Positions 8,635 to 17,170 are shown, numbered from the stretch's first letter. The stretch is DNA of 64,000 nt from Aliarcobacter lanthieri (GCF_013201625.1 NZ_CP053839.1:1178001-1242000); one strand, 5' to 3'. Numbers and translations: made by a program. Notes: generated by a model from the letters alone, not told the origin.

Positions 8635-9469
8635 AAAACTATATTTTTTTATATCTATAACTATAATTTTTTTGATAACACAAGTTGTAACTTTTAGTTT
8701 ATTCTATTTCTTAGTTTATAAACTAGAATTTTTTAAATCTGATATTTGGACTATTGTATTTTTTTCAATTTTTGAACTTTTAATCTTTTTTTTACTATCG
8801 AAAGAAGTTTTAGAACCAATTTTTAAAAGTGAAGATAATATTAAAAAAACTATTAAAAATACCCTTCATGAGTTGAATATTCCAGTTTCTACTATAAAAT
8901 TAAATTTAGATTTATTAAGGGATTTAAAAGAAGAAAAACATTTAAAAAGAGTAGAAAGAATAAAAAAAGCAAATGAAAATCTAATAAAATTATATAATAA
9001 TATGGAATATGAGTTAAAAAAAGAGTTAGAAAAAGTTGATTTAGAAGAGTTCTATTTTGAAGATGCACTTAAAAATTCTCTTGAAAAATTTGAAGAACAA
9101 CTTGAGAAGATAACTTTGGATATAAATATAGAAAATCCTACTATTTATTGTGATTATTTTGGTTTTATTATAGTTTTAGATAATCTTTTATCAAATGCTA
9201 TTAAATATAATTTAGATAATAATCCATATATTAAAATAGAGCAAAAAGATTATATATTGTCTATATATAATCATGGAACACAAATATTACCAGAGAATAT
9301 TATGTTGGTTTTTGAAAGATATTTCCAAGAAAATTCTTTAAATAAAGGCTATGGAATAGGGCTAACAGTCGTAAAAGAATTTTGTGATAAGTATAAAATA
9401 TCTATAAATATTAATCCTCAAGAGCAAGGAAACACTATAGTATTAAATTTGAAAAATATTATAAAGTAA
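8612..9469 (+). CDS. Small membrane sensor histidine kinase
   Basis: 285 residues with two membrane helices (about 10-36 and 46-63) separated by only a short periplasmic loop, so sensing is likely within or near the membrane. The H-box is TLHELNIPVS (His86), the N-box is DNLLSNAIKYN and the G-box GYGIGLTVVKEF. No HAMP or PAS domain is present. No ATG precedes the first helix; TTG at 8612 or 8624 is the only choice, and I keep 8612. It partners the response regulator just upstream. A strong bidirectional hairpin follows at 9469-9500. Confidence 0.85.
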   Translation: MVINLNFKKLYFFISITIIFLITQVVTFSLFYFLVYKLEFFKSDIWTIVFFSIFELLIFFLLSKEVLEPIFKSEDNIKKTIKNTLHELNIPVSTIKLNLDLLRDLKEEKHLKRVERIKKANENLIKLYNNMEYELKKELEKVDLEEFYFEDALKNSLEKFEEQLEKITLDINIENPTIYCDYFGFIIVLDNLLSNAIKYNLDNNPYIKIEQKDYILSIYNHGTQILPENIMLVFERYFQENSLNKGYGIGLTVVKEFCDKYKISININPQEQGNTIVLNLKNIIK

Positions 9470-9500
9470 ATAAAGATGAGCAATTCTGCTCATCTTTATT
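9469..9500. terminator. Bidirectional terminator between kinase and TonB receptor genes
   Basis: AATAAAGATGAGCA (9469-9482) and TGCTCATCTTTATT (9487-9500) give a perfect 14-bp stem with a 4-nt ATTC loop between two convergent genes. Flanking A- and T-rich stretches would serve both directions; the hairpin overlaps the last bases of both coding regions. Confidence 0.8.
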
Positions 9501-11466
9501 AAAAAGAGTATTTTAAATTTACATATCCATATCTACCTGGATCATTAAACAATATTTGTTCTCCACCAACCTCAACAAATCTAATATCTTGATAAGTATT
9601 TGTAGAGTTATAAACTTTATCAAATAAATTATCAACTCCCAAAGTTAATTCAAAGTTTTTAAATAACTCTTGCGAATATTTTAAATTCACAACAGTATAT
9701 CCAGCTAACTCTTGCTCTTTAGCACTTTCATCAAAATCTTTCCATCTATCAACAGCTATTACTTCTGCTTTAAATTTTGCTTGTTGGTATTGGTAGTTTA
9801 AAGCTAAATTTGTTTTTAAAGGTGGGATTTCTGCTAAATCTTTGTCCTTTCCACTATAATTTCCATCTTTTTTACCTTTTAAGTAAGCAAGACCAAAATC
9901 AAATGAAAAATTATCTGTAAAGTAGTAATATCCACTAATATCCGCTCCATATATTTTAGCATCTATATTTTCAAAAATTCCACTATTGTAAATATAATCT
10001 TTTAATTCAGAATAGAAAATCTTTGGTCTTATATTTAAGTTTCCAATATTTGCTTCATATCCAAAATCTATTTCATAGTTTTTTGTTTGATTTAAATTTG
10101 GATTTGAAGATGTTGTTTGTTGATAAAGTTCTCTAGCATCTGGAACTCTTGAAGATTTACCAACACCTGCAAAAATTTTGTTTTGTTTATTTATATTGTA
10201 TGTACCAAAAATATATCCATTGAAGCTTACAAATTTTTTATCATCTACATTTGGTCTTTGTGTTTGTATATCTGTATAGTCATATCTAAAACCAGTTTCT
10301 AAATCAAAAGAAGCAAATGATTTTTCTAACTTAGTAAAAGCTGCTTTATTATTTGTATCGGTATCATACATTTTATTCATAGTTGGATTTGGAGTAGTTA
10401 CACCAGTATTTCTATTTGTCATATACATTCCACCTTCCCAATTTCTTCTACTTGTATCAATTCCAAAAGTTAGTAAAGAATCAGCAACTTCTAAAGAGTT
10501 TTTAACTGTTGCTCCCCAAATTGAAGTTTTTAAGTGGTTTGTCATATAAGTTGGCATTGCTCCACCATTTCTTAATTGTCCACTCATAGGATGATCTACT
10601 TTTGAGTAGTAATAATCTAAATTAAGTTCTTTTGATAATCCTCCTAACTCTCTAATAGTATATCCAATAGTATAAATATCACTATCGTCATAATCGGCAT
10701 CCATAGGTCCTGCTGGATATAATACTCCATCACTTCTATTTGCTGTATATGATAGTTTTAAATCTTGATTATCTGTTAGATTAAATTGAAGTTTTGATAA
10801 AACACTTTTTTTCTCAAAAGCATCAATATTTGAATTTTTATATTGTGTAGCTAATGGAACATCTTTTTTTATTTGCTGCTCTAAAAAGTTATCACCATTT
10901 CCATCTTTATATGCTTTACTTTTTTCAATAGAAGCCGAAATCAAAGCTTTTATTTTGTTATTACCTCCACTAACAGTTGTACTTGCTTTTTTATATCCAA
11001 AACTTCCAGCATTTAGATTTATTTCACCATTTATTCCATCTTTTGGTTCAATAGTTTCAACTTTTACTAATCCACTTAAAGTTCCAAAGTTTTCAACATC
11101 GTAAGGACCTTCTATGATTTTTAAACTTTCTATATTATTTGTTAGAATATGAGAAGTTGGTGGATCCATTCTATTTGGACAAGCTCCATATATTTTTGCA
11201 CTATCTATTAAAACATTAATATTGTCTTTTTTTTGTCCTCTTAATATAATATCATTTGCAATACCATTTCTTCTAACAATGGAGATATTAGGAGAACTCT
11301 TAATCAAAGCTTCTGCTAAATCTGCACTTTTTAACTCTTCCTTGCTAATATCATTTATAAGCTTTGAATTTGTCTTTTCAACTATACTAATCTCTGTTAA
11401 AGTTGTAGTTTCGTTGGCAATTAAAGAATTACAAATTATTAGTGAATAACATATCTTTCTCTTCAT
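9499..11466 (-). CDS. OprC/NosA-like TonB-dependent copper receptor
   Basis: Outer-membrane receptor of 655 residues with a signal peptide (about 1-17), a TonB box region TTLTEISIVEK, a plug domain (about 35-145) and a 22-strand barrel ending in Phe. The plug carries CPNRMDPPTSH (Cys96, Met100) and an early barrel loop carries VDHPMSG (His292, Met294). These match the CxxxM and HxM copper ligands known from Pseudomonas OprC, so copper import is a well-supported inference. The signal peptide itself is short and Cys-containing (MKRKICYSLIICNSLIA). The gene converges on a two-component system. Confidence 0.85.
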   Translation of the reverse strand: MKRKICYSLIICNSLIANETTTLTEISIVEKTNSKLINDISKEELKSADLAEALIKSSPNISIVRRNGIANDIILRGQKKDNINVLIDSAKIYGACPNRMDPPTSHILTNNIESLKIIEGPYDVENFGTLSGLVKVETIEPKDGINGEINLNAGSFGYKKASTTVSGGNNKIKALISASIEKSKAYKDGNGDNFLEQQIKKDVPLATQYKNSNIDAFEKKSVLSKLQFNLTDNQDLKLSYTANRSDGVLYPAGPMDADYDDSDIYTIGYTIRELGGLSKELNLDYYYSKVDHPMSGQLRNGGAMPTYMTNHLKTSIWGATVKNSLEVADSLLTFGIDTSRRNWEGGMYMTNRNTGVTTPNPTMNKMYDTDTNNKAAFTKLEKSFASFDLETGFRYDYTDIQTQRPNVDDKKFVSFNGYIFGTYNINKQNKIFAGVGKSSRVPDARELYQQTTSSNPNLNQTKNYEIDFGYEANIGNLNIRPKIFYSELKDYIYNSGIFENIDAKIYGADISGYYYFTDNFSFDFGLAYLKGKKDGNYSGKDKDLAEIPPLKTNLALNYQYQQAKFKAEVIAVDRWKDFDESAKEQELAGYTVVNLKYSQELFKNFELTLGVDNLFDKVYNSTNTYQDIRFVEVGGEQILFNDPGRYGYVNLKYSF

Positions 11467-11594
11467 TATATTTTCCCTTTTTTTGAATTAAGGAAATTAT
11501 TTCTAAAATGTGTTAATTATCTATAAATTTATAATAAAAACTATTTTTAATTTACACTAAACTATAATATAGAAATTTATAAAAAGGGCTAAAC

Positions 11595-12524
11595 ATGGAA
11601 CAAAGTATTGTATTTGCTATTGCAATAATATTTTTTGCAATAGTAATAATATCAAAAGGTGTAAAAATAGTATCTCAAGCAGATTTATATGTCGTTGAAA
11701 GACTTGGGAAATTTCACAAAGTTTTAGATGGAGGATTTCATTTAATTATTCCTGTAATAGACAAAGTAAGAACTATTTTAACTTCAAGAGAACAATTAGT
11801 TGATATTGAAAGACAATCAGTAATTACAAAAGATAACGTTAATATCTCAATTGATGGAATAGTTTTTTGTAAAGTTGATGATGCTGTTCAAGCAACTTAC
11901 AATGTTATGAATTTTAAACATGCAATAGCAAATCTAGCTATGACAACTTTAAGAGCTGAAATAGGTGGTATGGATTTAGATGATACATTATCAAATAGAG
12001 AAACATTAAATGCAAAACTTCAAACAGAACTTGGAAGTGCAGCTGCAAACTGGGGAATAAAAGTAACAAGAGTTGAGATAGCAGATATTTCAGTTCCACC
12101 ATCAATAGAAAAAGCAATGAATATGCAAATGGAAGCTGAAAGAGAAAAAAGAGCTATTCAAACAAGAGCAGAAGCTCAAAAAGAAGCTCAAATTAGAGAA
12201 GCTGAAGCATATAAACAAAGTGAAATATTAAAAGCTGAAGCAATAGAAAGAATGTCAAATGCAAAAAGATATGAACAAGAACAAATTGCAGCAGGACAGC
12301 AATAAGCTATGAGATTGATAAATATATCAATGAGTGAAAATGAAAAAGCAGCAGAGTTTTTATTAGCAAAAGATAGAGTTGCTGCTTTTAAATCTTTAGC
12401 TGAAAGTAATTCAACTGATAAAATGATTTTACCTTATGATGTAACATCTATGATTGGTTCAACATCTGTTTTAGGAGATTCATTTTTCAAAGGAATAAGT
12501 AATGCAAACACTAATAACTCTTAG
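11595..12524 (+). pseudogene. SPFH/Band 7 (stomatin, QmcA-like) gene interrupted by an in-frame stop
   Basis: The first part (11595-12305, 236 aa) has an N-terminal membrane helix, the stomatin core (VVERLGKFHKVLDGGFHLIIP) and the helical EAEREKRAIQTRAEAQKEAQ region. It ends at TAA 12303-12305 after AAGQQ. The same frame continues without a gap from 12306 to 12524 with AMRLINISMSENEKAAEFLL..., which is the normal family continuation (family reads GQQEAMRL). A single GAA to TAA change would explain it. The full gene would encode 309 residues, typical for the family. The downstream NfeD partner is intact. Either a recent nonsense mutation, a sequencing error, or readthrough; the truncated protein would lose its C-terminal segment. 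Confidence 0.85.
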
Positions 12525-12942
12525 TGCATTTGATTTTTATATACTTTTTGCAATGGCAATTATTTTAATAACTTTAGAAATATTTTTATACTCTTTTGTT
12601 GTTATTTGGTTTGCTTTAGGATTTGTTATAGTTGGGTTTATAAGCCTATTTTATCATTTTGAAAGTGCAATATGGCAATTAGCAATAGTTTCTATAATAT
12701 CTTTAATATTTCTATTTTTATATAGAAAAAAACTTTTGATTAGGTTCGCAAAATCACAAAGAGTAGTAAAAGACAATTTTTTTGATGAAAAAGGTATAGG
12801 TGAAATAAAAAATTCTAAAGTATTTTATAAAGGAACTTTTTGGGAAATTGATTCTTCTTTAAATGAAAATGATTTTATTGAAAGAGAGAAAGTTGAAGTC
12901 TTAAAAATCTCAAATAATCAAGCTTTAATAAAAAAGAGGTAA
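12502..12942 (+). CDS. NfeD-family membrane protein
   Basis: Short NfeD (146 residues): hydrophobic helices at about 10-30, 32-52 and 57-73, then a soluble OB-fold domain (about 85-146: GIGEIKNSKVFYKGTFWEIDSS...). NfeD proteins pair with stomatin/SPFH proteins to organise membranes and assist protease complexes. It overlaps the end of the interrupted SPFH gene by 23 bp and has its own ribosome site (AAAGGA about 7 nt before the ATG), so it can be made even though the stomatin gene is broken. Confidence 0.88.
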   Translation: MQTLITLSAFDFYILFAMAIILITLEIFLYSFVVIWFALGFVIVGFISLFYHFESAIWQLAIVSIISLIFLFLYRKKLLIRFAKSQRVVKDNFFDEKGIGEIKNSKVFYKGTFWEIDSSLNENDFIEREKVEVLKISNNQALIKKR

Positions 12943-12954
12943 TTTACCTCTTTT
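12932..12954. terminator. Terminator after nfeD
   Basis: AAAAGAGGT (12932-12940) pairs with ACCTCTTTT (12946-12954), 5-nt loop, followed by a T-rich stretch. It lies between convergent genes and includes the end of nfeD. Confidence 0.7.
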
Positions 12955-12963
12955 ATTTGAAGA

Positions 12964-13497
12964 TTATTTTAAAGTAGCTTTTAATTCGTTTACTATTTGT
13001 GCTGATTCTACATCACCTAAAGCTGCAGCTTTTGAATACCATTTTATAGCTTCTTGTATATCTTTTCTAGTACCTTTACCTATTTCATAGATTAAACCTA
13101 TATTATAAAATGCATCTACAAAATCTTTTTCAGCAGCTTTTTTATACCAAAACATAGCTTCAGAATAATTCTGAATAACTCCATGTCCTTCATCATACAT
13201 ACTTCCAATATTAAATTGGCATTGTGCATCATCTAAATCTGCACATTTTTTATACCATTCATAAGCTAATTTCAGATTTGGTGTTATTCCTTGATGGATT
13301 TGTACATTATCATATATAAATCCTAATTGATTCATTGCATCAAGTTTTGTAATTAAATCTGGACTATTTGTTGCTTTTGTATAGTATTCAATAGCTGTTT
13401 TATAATCTTGCTTATCATAAGCTTCATCTGCTCTATCAATATCATTAGCAAAAATATTTAAACTAATTAATAACACAAATGCTATAATTTTTTTCAT
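12964..13497 (-). CDS. Secreted Sel1/TPR repeat protein
   Basis: 177 residues with a signal peptide (MKKIIAFVLLISLNIFA) and then three to four Sel1-like/TPR repeats, visible as LAYEWYKKCADLDDAQCQFN, MFWYKKAAEKDFVDAFYNIG and AIKWYSKAAALGDVESAQ, spaced by about 36 residues. Such proteins are periplasmic and act as protein-interaction scaffolds; in Helicobacter the family is called Hcp. Cys pairs (Cys86, Cys95 region: KCADLDDAQC) fit the disulphide-linked repeats of Hcp proteins. The partner is unknown. Confidence 0.85.
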   Translation of the reverse strand: MKKIIAFVLLISLNIFANDIDRADEAYDKQDYKTAIEYYTKATNSPDLITKLDAMNQLGFIYDNVQIHQGITPNLKLAYEWYKKCADLDDAQCQFNIGSMYDEGHGVIQNYSEAMFWYKKAAEKDFVDAFYNIGLIYEIGKGTRKDIQEAIKWYSKAAALGDVESAQIVNELKATLK

Positions 13498-13557
13498 AGA
13501 TTACCTTTATTGTCGAAATTTTGTTTTCAATTATACAATAAAATTTAAAGAATTATT

Positions 13558-13917
13558 ATGATTAAAAAAGAAAAAATAGTAATATATTATGATGAAGATT
13601 GTCCACTTTGTAAAAATTATGTAAATTATTTGAAGTTAAAAGATAATTATGAACTTATATTAAAAAATGTAAGAGAAGATAATAATGATACAAAAATTGA
13701 TATAAATAATGGATTTATTGTAAGTTATAACAATAAATTTTATCAAGGTTCTCAAGCCTTAGAATTTTTAAATAGTATTGTAAATAAGAGTACAATTTTA
13801 GGAAAACTACATTTCTTTTTTAAATATGATAATATTTTCTCAAAGATTTTATATAAAACCTTATTTTTACTTAGAAAAATATCACTATTATTAATAGGTA
13901 AAAAATCAAAAATCTAA
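13558..13917 (+). CDS. DCC-family thiol-disulfide oxidoreductase (DUF393)
   Basis: 119 residues beginning IVIYYDEDCPLCKNYVNYL: the DxDCPxC motif defines the DCC (DUF393, YuxK) family, a thioredoxin-like fold. The body is short and lacks a signal peptide; the C-terminal ~35 residues are hydrophobic/basic (FFKYDNIFSKILYKTLFLLRKISLLLIG) and may lie on the membrane. Substrate unknown. It converges on aat with a 4-bp tail overlap. Confidence 0.82.
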   Translation: MIKKEKIVIYYDEDCPLCKNYVNYLKLKDNYELILKNVREDNNDTKIDINNGFIVSYNNKFYQGSQALEFLNSIVNKSTILGKLHFFFKYDNIFSKILYKTLFLLRKISLLLIGKKSKI

Positions 13918-14579
13918 GATTTTAAAATTTTAAAATAATTTTCTCTACTTATTTCATAAGCTCCAAGACTTTCCAAATGTGGATTATAAACTTGACAATC
14001 TATAAGTTCTATACCATTTTCTTTTGCTTGATTACAAAGATGATAAAATGCTACTTTTGAAGCATCACTTACAAGAGAAAACATACTTTCCCCACAAAAA
14101 ATATTATTTATCAATAGTCCATAAAGTCCACCTACAAGTTCATTATCTAAATATGTTTCAATAGAAAAAGCAACTCCTAATTTATGTAGATTTGTATATG
14201 CTTTAATAAAGTTATCATCTATCCAAGAACTGTCTTCGTGTTTTCTTTTTATGTTTGAACAGTTTTTTATAACCTCTTCAAAATTTTCATTTGATTTTAC
14301 TATAAAGCCTTTATTTTCGATAGATTTTCTAAGGCTTTTTGATACTTTTATTTCATTTGGATACAATACCATTCTTTTATTTGGACTATACCAGTTTATA
14401 TATCCATAATCATCAATAAACCAAGGGAATAATCCATTTTCATAAGCGTTTACAAGTCTTTGAGGATGAAAATCTCCACCTATTGCAACTAAGTCATCAT
14501 TCATCATATCTAAAGTTGGAAAATCAAAGCTATTTTCATCTAAAAGCCAAATTTTATGTTTTTTATCTAGTAGTTTCAT
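13914..14579 (-). CDS. aat: Leucyl/phenylalanyl-tRNA-protein transferase
   Basis: Transfers Leu or Phe from aminoacyl-tRNA to N-terminal Lys/Arg of proteins, creating N-degrons for ClpS/ClpAP. 221 residues with the family landmarks DDLVAIGGDFHPQRLVNAYENGLFPWF (about 29-55), WYSPNKRMVL, the DSSWIDDNF helix and GGLYGLLINNIFCGESMFS, which forms the aminoacyl pocket. Length and order are normal. Stop codons of this gene and the DCC gene overlap. Confidence 0.95.
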   Translation of the reverse strand: MKLLDKKHKIWLLDENSFDFPTLDMMNDDLVAIGGDFHPQRLVNAYENGLFPWFIDDYGYINWYSPNKRMVLYPNEIKVSKSLRKSIENKGFIVKSNENFEEVIKNCSNIKRKHEDSSWIDDNFIKAYTNLHKLGVAFSIETYLDNELVGGLYGLLINNIFCGESMFSLVSDASKVAFYHLCNQAKENGIELIDCQVYNPHLESLGAYEISRENYFKILKS

Positions 14580-14630
14580 ATTTATATTTTATATCAATAA
14601 TGCTAATATCCAAATTTTAAAGGAAAAAGA

Positions 14631-15314
14631 ATGAAAAGAATTGATGCATATTTATCAAGTTTGGGATATTGTTCACGAAGTGAAGCAAAGAAATTTTTAA
14701 AGATGAATGAAGTTTGTATAAATGAAAATAGGGTTTTTAATACTTCATTAAAAGGAAATCATAAAGATATTACAGTAAATGGTGAAAAATTAGATGATGA
14801 AAAACTACTTATTTTACTTCATAAACCAAATGGGTATATTTGTTCTCACAATGATTCTGGAAAATTAATATATTCACTTCTACCACAAAGATGGCAAAAT
14901 AGAAATCCGAAAATATCGACTATTGGAAGATTAGATATTGATACAACAGGAGCTATTTTATTAACAGATGATGGAGAGTTGAATCATAAATTATCAAGTC
15001 CAAAAAATAGTATTTCAAAAATATATGAAGCAACTTTAGAAAATCCTTTAAGTTCTGATATTATAGATATTTTTTCAAGTGGAGAGATAATTTTAAAAGG
15101 AGAAGAAAAACCTTTAAAAGCAGCAAAATTAGATATTTTAAATCAAAATTTAGCAAGATTAGAGATAGTAGAGGGAAAATATCATCAGGTAAAAAGAATG
15201 TTTGCTTATGTTGGAAATAAAGTTTTAAAACTTCATAGAGTAAGTTTTGATAATTTTAAAATTGATGATTTAAAAGAGGGTGAATATAAGCTAATTCCTA
15301 TTAAAAGAATTTAG
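14631..15314 (+). CDS. RsuA-family rRNA pseudouridine synthase
   Basis: 227 residues: an N-terminal S4 RNA-binding domain (about 1-48: RIDAYLSSLGYCSRSEAKKF) followed by the RsuA/RluB/E/F catalytic domain with GRLDIDTTGAILLTDDGEL at about 103-121, whose first Asp is the catalytic nucleophile. The presence of S4 and the short catalytic domain suggest RsuA (16S U516) rather than RluE/F, but the exact uridine is not certain. ATG is preceded by AAAGGAAAAAG. Confidence 0.88.
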   Translation: MKRIDAYLSSLGYCSRSEAKKFLKMNEVCINENRVFNTSLKGNHKDITVNGEKLDDEKLLILLHKPNGYICSHNDSGKLIYSLLPQRWQNRNPKISTIGRLDIDTTGAILLTDDGELNHKLSSPKNSISKIYEATLENPLSSDIIDIFSSGEIILKGEEKPLKAAKLDILNQNLARLEIVEGKYHQVKRMFAYVGNKVLKLHRVSFDNFKIDDLKEGEYKLIPIKRI

Positions 15315-15924
15315 CTTTTATTTTGTTTTCTAGTTCATAAACTGTTTCAATAGCTTCATCTATATAATTAGAAAATCCCCAATTTACTAATAGAGAATCA
15401 ACTCCAGCATTTGTTGCTGCCATAATATCTTTTTTAGAATCTCCAATTAATTGAGCATTTTCTTTTTTTATATTATGAATATCTAAAATTTTATTTATCA
15501 TATCTGGATTTGGTTTTGGTTTTTCAACATCATTGTATCCCAATATAGAAGAGAAATAGTGATTTATTTCAAGATGATTTAACATCTTATTTGCATAAAC
15601 TGAATTTGCATTTGTTGCAACTGCAAACTTAAATTCATTTTTTAGATTATCTAAAAGATTTTTTATTCCATCATATAATACCAAATCAGTTAAACAATGT
15701 TTGTTGTAATAATCCTTAAAAAGTTCTTCTTGATTTTTTGTAAATTCTTTTGTTCCATAAAAGAATTCAGCACTATTTATATTTGGATCATTCACATTTT
15801 CTAAAATATAATTCCTTGGCATTGGCTCAAAACCTAGATTTTCTCTTACATAATTTACTGTATTTGCAATAGCATATCCACTATCAACAAGTGTTCCATC
15901 CATATCAAAAATAATTAATTTCAT
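15301..15924 (-). CDS. HAD-family phosphatase (phosphoglycolate phosphatase-like)
   Basis: 207 residues. HAD motif I is FDMDGTLVDSG (5-15; nucleophile Asp7), motif II is VATNANS, motif III includes KPKPNP and motif IV is LIGDSKKD. The helical cap between motifs I and II is of subclass I, as in Gph and PGMB. Substrate undetermined. Its end overlaps the convergent rsuA-like gene by 14 bp. Confidence 0.85.
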   Translation of the reverse strand: MKLIIFDMDGTLVDSGYAIANTVNYVRENLGFEPMPRNYILENVNDPNINSAEFFYGTKEFTKNQEELFKDYYNKHCLTDLVLYDGIKNLLDNLKNEFKFAVATNANSVYANKMLNHLEINHYFSSILGYNDVEKPKPNPDMINKILDIHNIKKENAQLIGDSKKDIMAATNAGVDSLLVNWGFSNYIDEAIETVYELENKIKAKFF

Positions 15925-16038
15925 AAAATTGTCCTAAAATATTTAATAAAACATTATAATATTTATATGATAAACAGAAAGTTAAAAATATTTTCGTAAA
16001 ATAGGACAAATTTTATCTTATTTTAATATTAGGAGTAT

Positions 16039-16044
16039 TATAAT
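16039..16044 (+). promoter_or_regulatory. -10 box of the sRNA/leader promoter
   Basis: A perfect TATAAT lies 7 nt upstream of the perfect hairpin starting at 16051. The upstream sequence is AT-rich with no clear -35, as is usual for sigma-70 promoters of Campylobacterota. It places transcription start at about 16050-16052. Confidence 0.6.
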
Positions 16045-16050
16045 TCTTTC

Positions 16051-16176
16051 ATAGGATATTTGTATTGAATCCTCCTACTACTAAATACAATATTTTTTAG
16101 TATCCTATACTTTTTTTGAAATGAATTGAATAATATATCAGGCTTTACAGTTTTTCCCTCTGTAAAGCCTTTTTTT
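16051..16176 (+). ncRNA. Candidate small RNA (or structured leader) with CCTCCT loop and own terminator
   Basis: Begins just after a TATAAT box. ATAGGATA (16051-16058) pairs with TATCCTAT (16101-16108); inside it TTGTATT (16060-16066) pairs with AATACAA (16084-16090), exposing a 17-nt loop containing TCCTCCT (16070-16076), an anti-Shine-Dalgarno sequence. After a short A/T-rich linker comes a strong terminator (16141-16176) whose loop is TTTTTCCCT. No ORF of note is inside. About 125 nt with two pyrimidine loops resembles Helicobacter RepG-type sRNAs in style. Because a plus-strand operon starts 55 nt after the terminator, a transcription attenuator is the other possibility, but no alternative antiterminator pairing was found. 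Confidence 0.6.
16141..16176 (+). terminator. Strong intrinsic terminator of the candidate sRNA
   Basis: GGCTTTACAG (16141-16150) pairs perfectly with CTGTAAAGCC (16160-16169), loop TTTTTCCCT, followed by seven T (16170-16176). It does not follow any protein gene on the plus strand, which is the main reason to propose a non-coding transcript upstream. Confidence 0.88.
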
Positions 16177-16230
16177 ATGCCAAAATTTATATAATCACAG
16201 ATTATTATTTACTTTAGATTGGTTTATATT

Positions 16231-16956
16231 ATGGAAACTTTTAGTTTAATATCAATTATTAGCATTGCAGTGTTTGGTTCTTTTGGTCACTGTATTGGTA
16301 TGTGTGGTGGAATTGTTGTTGCATACTCTAGTTCAAAAATAAAAGATGAATATACAAAATTAAGACAAATTATTGCACATTTAATGTATGGATTTGGAAG
16401 AGTTACTTCTTATTCTATATTAGGTGCTATTTTTGGTTTTCTAGGTTCTGTTATCGCATTTACAGCTATGACAAAAGGAATTTTATTTTTTATAACTGGA
16501 ATAATACTTGTATTAATAGGATTTTCACTTTTAGGAAAACTAAAATTTCTTACGAAAGTTGAACACTCTTTTTCAAAATCTAAAGCTTATCAAAAAATAT
16601 TTAGACAAGTTGTATCTAGTGATTCATTTTTTAGTTTTTATTTTGTAGGAATTTTAAATGGATTTTTACCATGTGGATTTGTATATGTTTTTGCTATAAC
16701 TGCTGCTAGTACAGCTAATGTTTTAGAAGGTGCTTTTGTTATGTTTATTTTTGGACTTTGCACAATTCCAGCTTTATTTGTATTGGGTTTTTTTATTGGA
16801 GTCTTTAAACAATCAAAATTAAGAGATGTTTTTATGAAGTTAGCTTCTATTTTAGTAATAATTTTTGGACTTTTTACTATGTATAAAGGATTTGTATTTA
16901 TAGCAAGTCAAAATAATATGATGATAGAACACAATCATAATATAAATAATCATTAA
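16231..16956 (+). CDS. Sulfite exporter TauE/SafE-family (DsbD_2-type) membrane protein
   Basis: 241 residues with six to seven membrane helices and the two diagnostic motifs FGHCIGMCGG (N-terminal) and NGFLPCGFVYVF (middle), which define the COG2836/DsbD_2 group often linked to copper handling and cytochrome oxidase assembly. The C-terminus is His/Asn-rich (IEHNHNINNH), a possible metal site. An upstream TTG at 16219 would add four residues, but ATG 16231 is the simpler start. First gene of a plus-strand run into the btu-like genes, preceded by the candidate sRNA. Confidence 0.85.
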   Translation: METFSLISIISIAVFGSFGHCIGMCGGIVVAYSSSKIKDEYTKLRQIIAHLMYGFGRVTSYSILGAIFGFLGSVIAFTAMTKGILFFITGIILVLIGFSLLGKLKFLTKVEHSFSKSKAYQKIFRQVVSSDSFFSFYFVGILNGFLPCGFVYVFAITAASTANVLEGAFVMFIFGLCTIPALFVLGFFIGVFKQSKLRDVFMKLASILVIIFGLFTMYKGFVFIASQNNMMIEHNHNINNH

Positions 16957-16987
16957 GAGATTTACCATATTTTGTGAAGGAGGAAAA

Positions 16988-17170
16988 ATGTTTATTAATA
17001 CAAAGAAATATTTTAGTTTTTTTGGAATTTTATTTGCAACAGTAAGTAGAAAACTTTTAAGTAATTGCTGTACAATAGAATCTATTTTGAAAAAACAAGC
17101 AAAAATAACTAAAGAGTTATTAAAAAAACAACTCAAACCAATAAAACTTTATTTAACAAATAATATATAA
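16988..17170 (+). CDS. Small basic protein of unknown function (60 residues)
   Basis: Encoded after an excellent ribosome site (AAGGAGG at 16977-16983, ATG at 16988). The product is basic with a short hydrophobic N-terminal half (YFSFFGILFATVS) containing a Cys-Cys pair (SNCCTIES), then a Lys-rich helix. No family is recognised. It sits between the TauE/SafE-like gene and the BtuB-like receptor, 15 bp before the latter, so it is part of that operon. The strong ribosome site argues that it is translated. Confidence 0.6.
   Translation: MFINTKKYFSFFGILFATVSRKLLSNCCTIESILKKQAKITKELLKKQLKPIKLYLTNNI

Noticed and set aside
12309-12524. Independent 71-codon gene between the stomatin and nfeD genes
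   Set aside because: It is in the same frame as the stomatin gene, directly after its stop, and its sequence continues the family alignment, so it is the broken 3' part.
16852-17136. Minus-strand frame of 94 codons
   Set aside because: Antisense to the end of the TauE/SafE-like gene and the small gene, with no ribosome site and Phe/Ile-rich composition typical of reverse-read AT-rich coding DNA.
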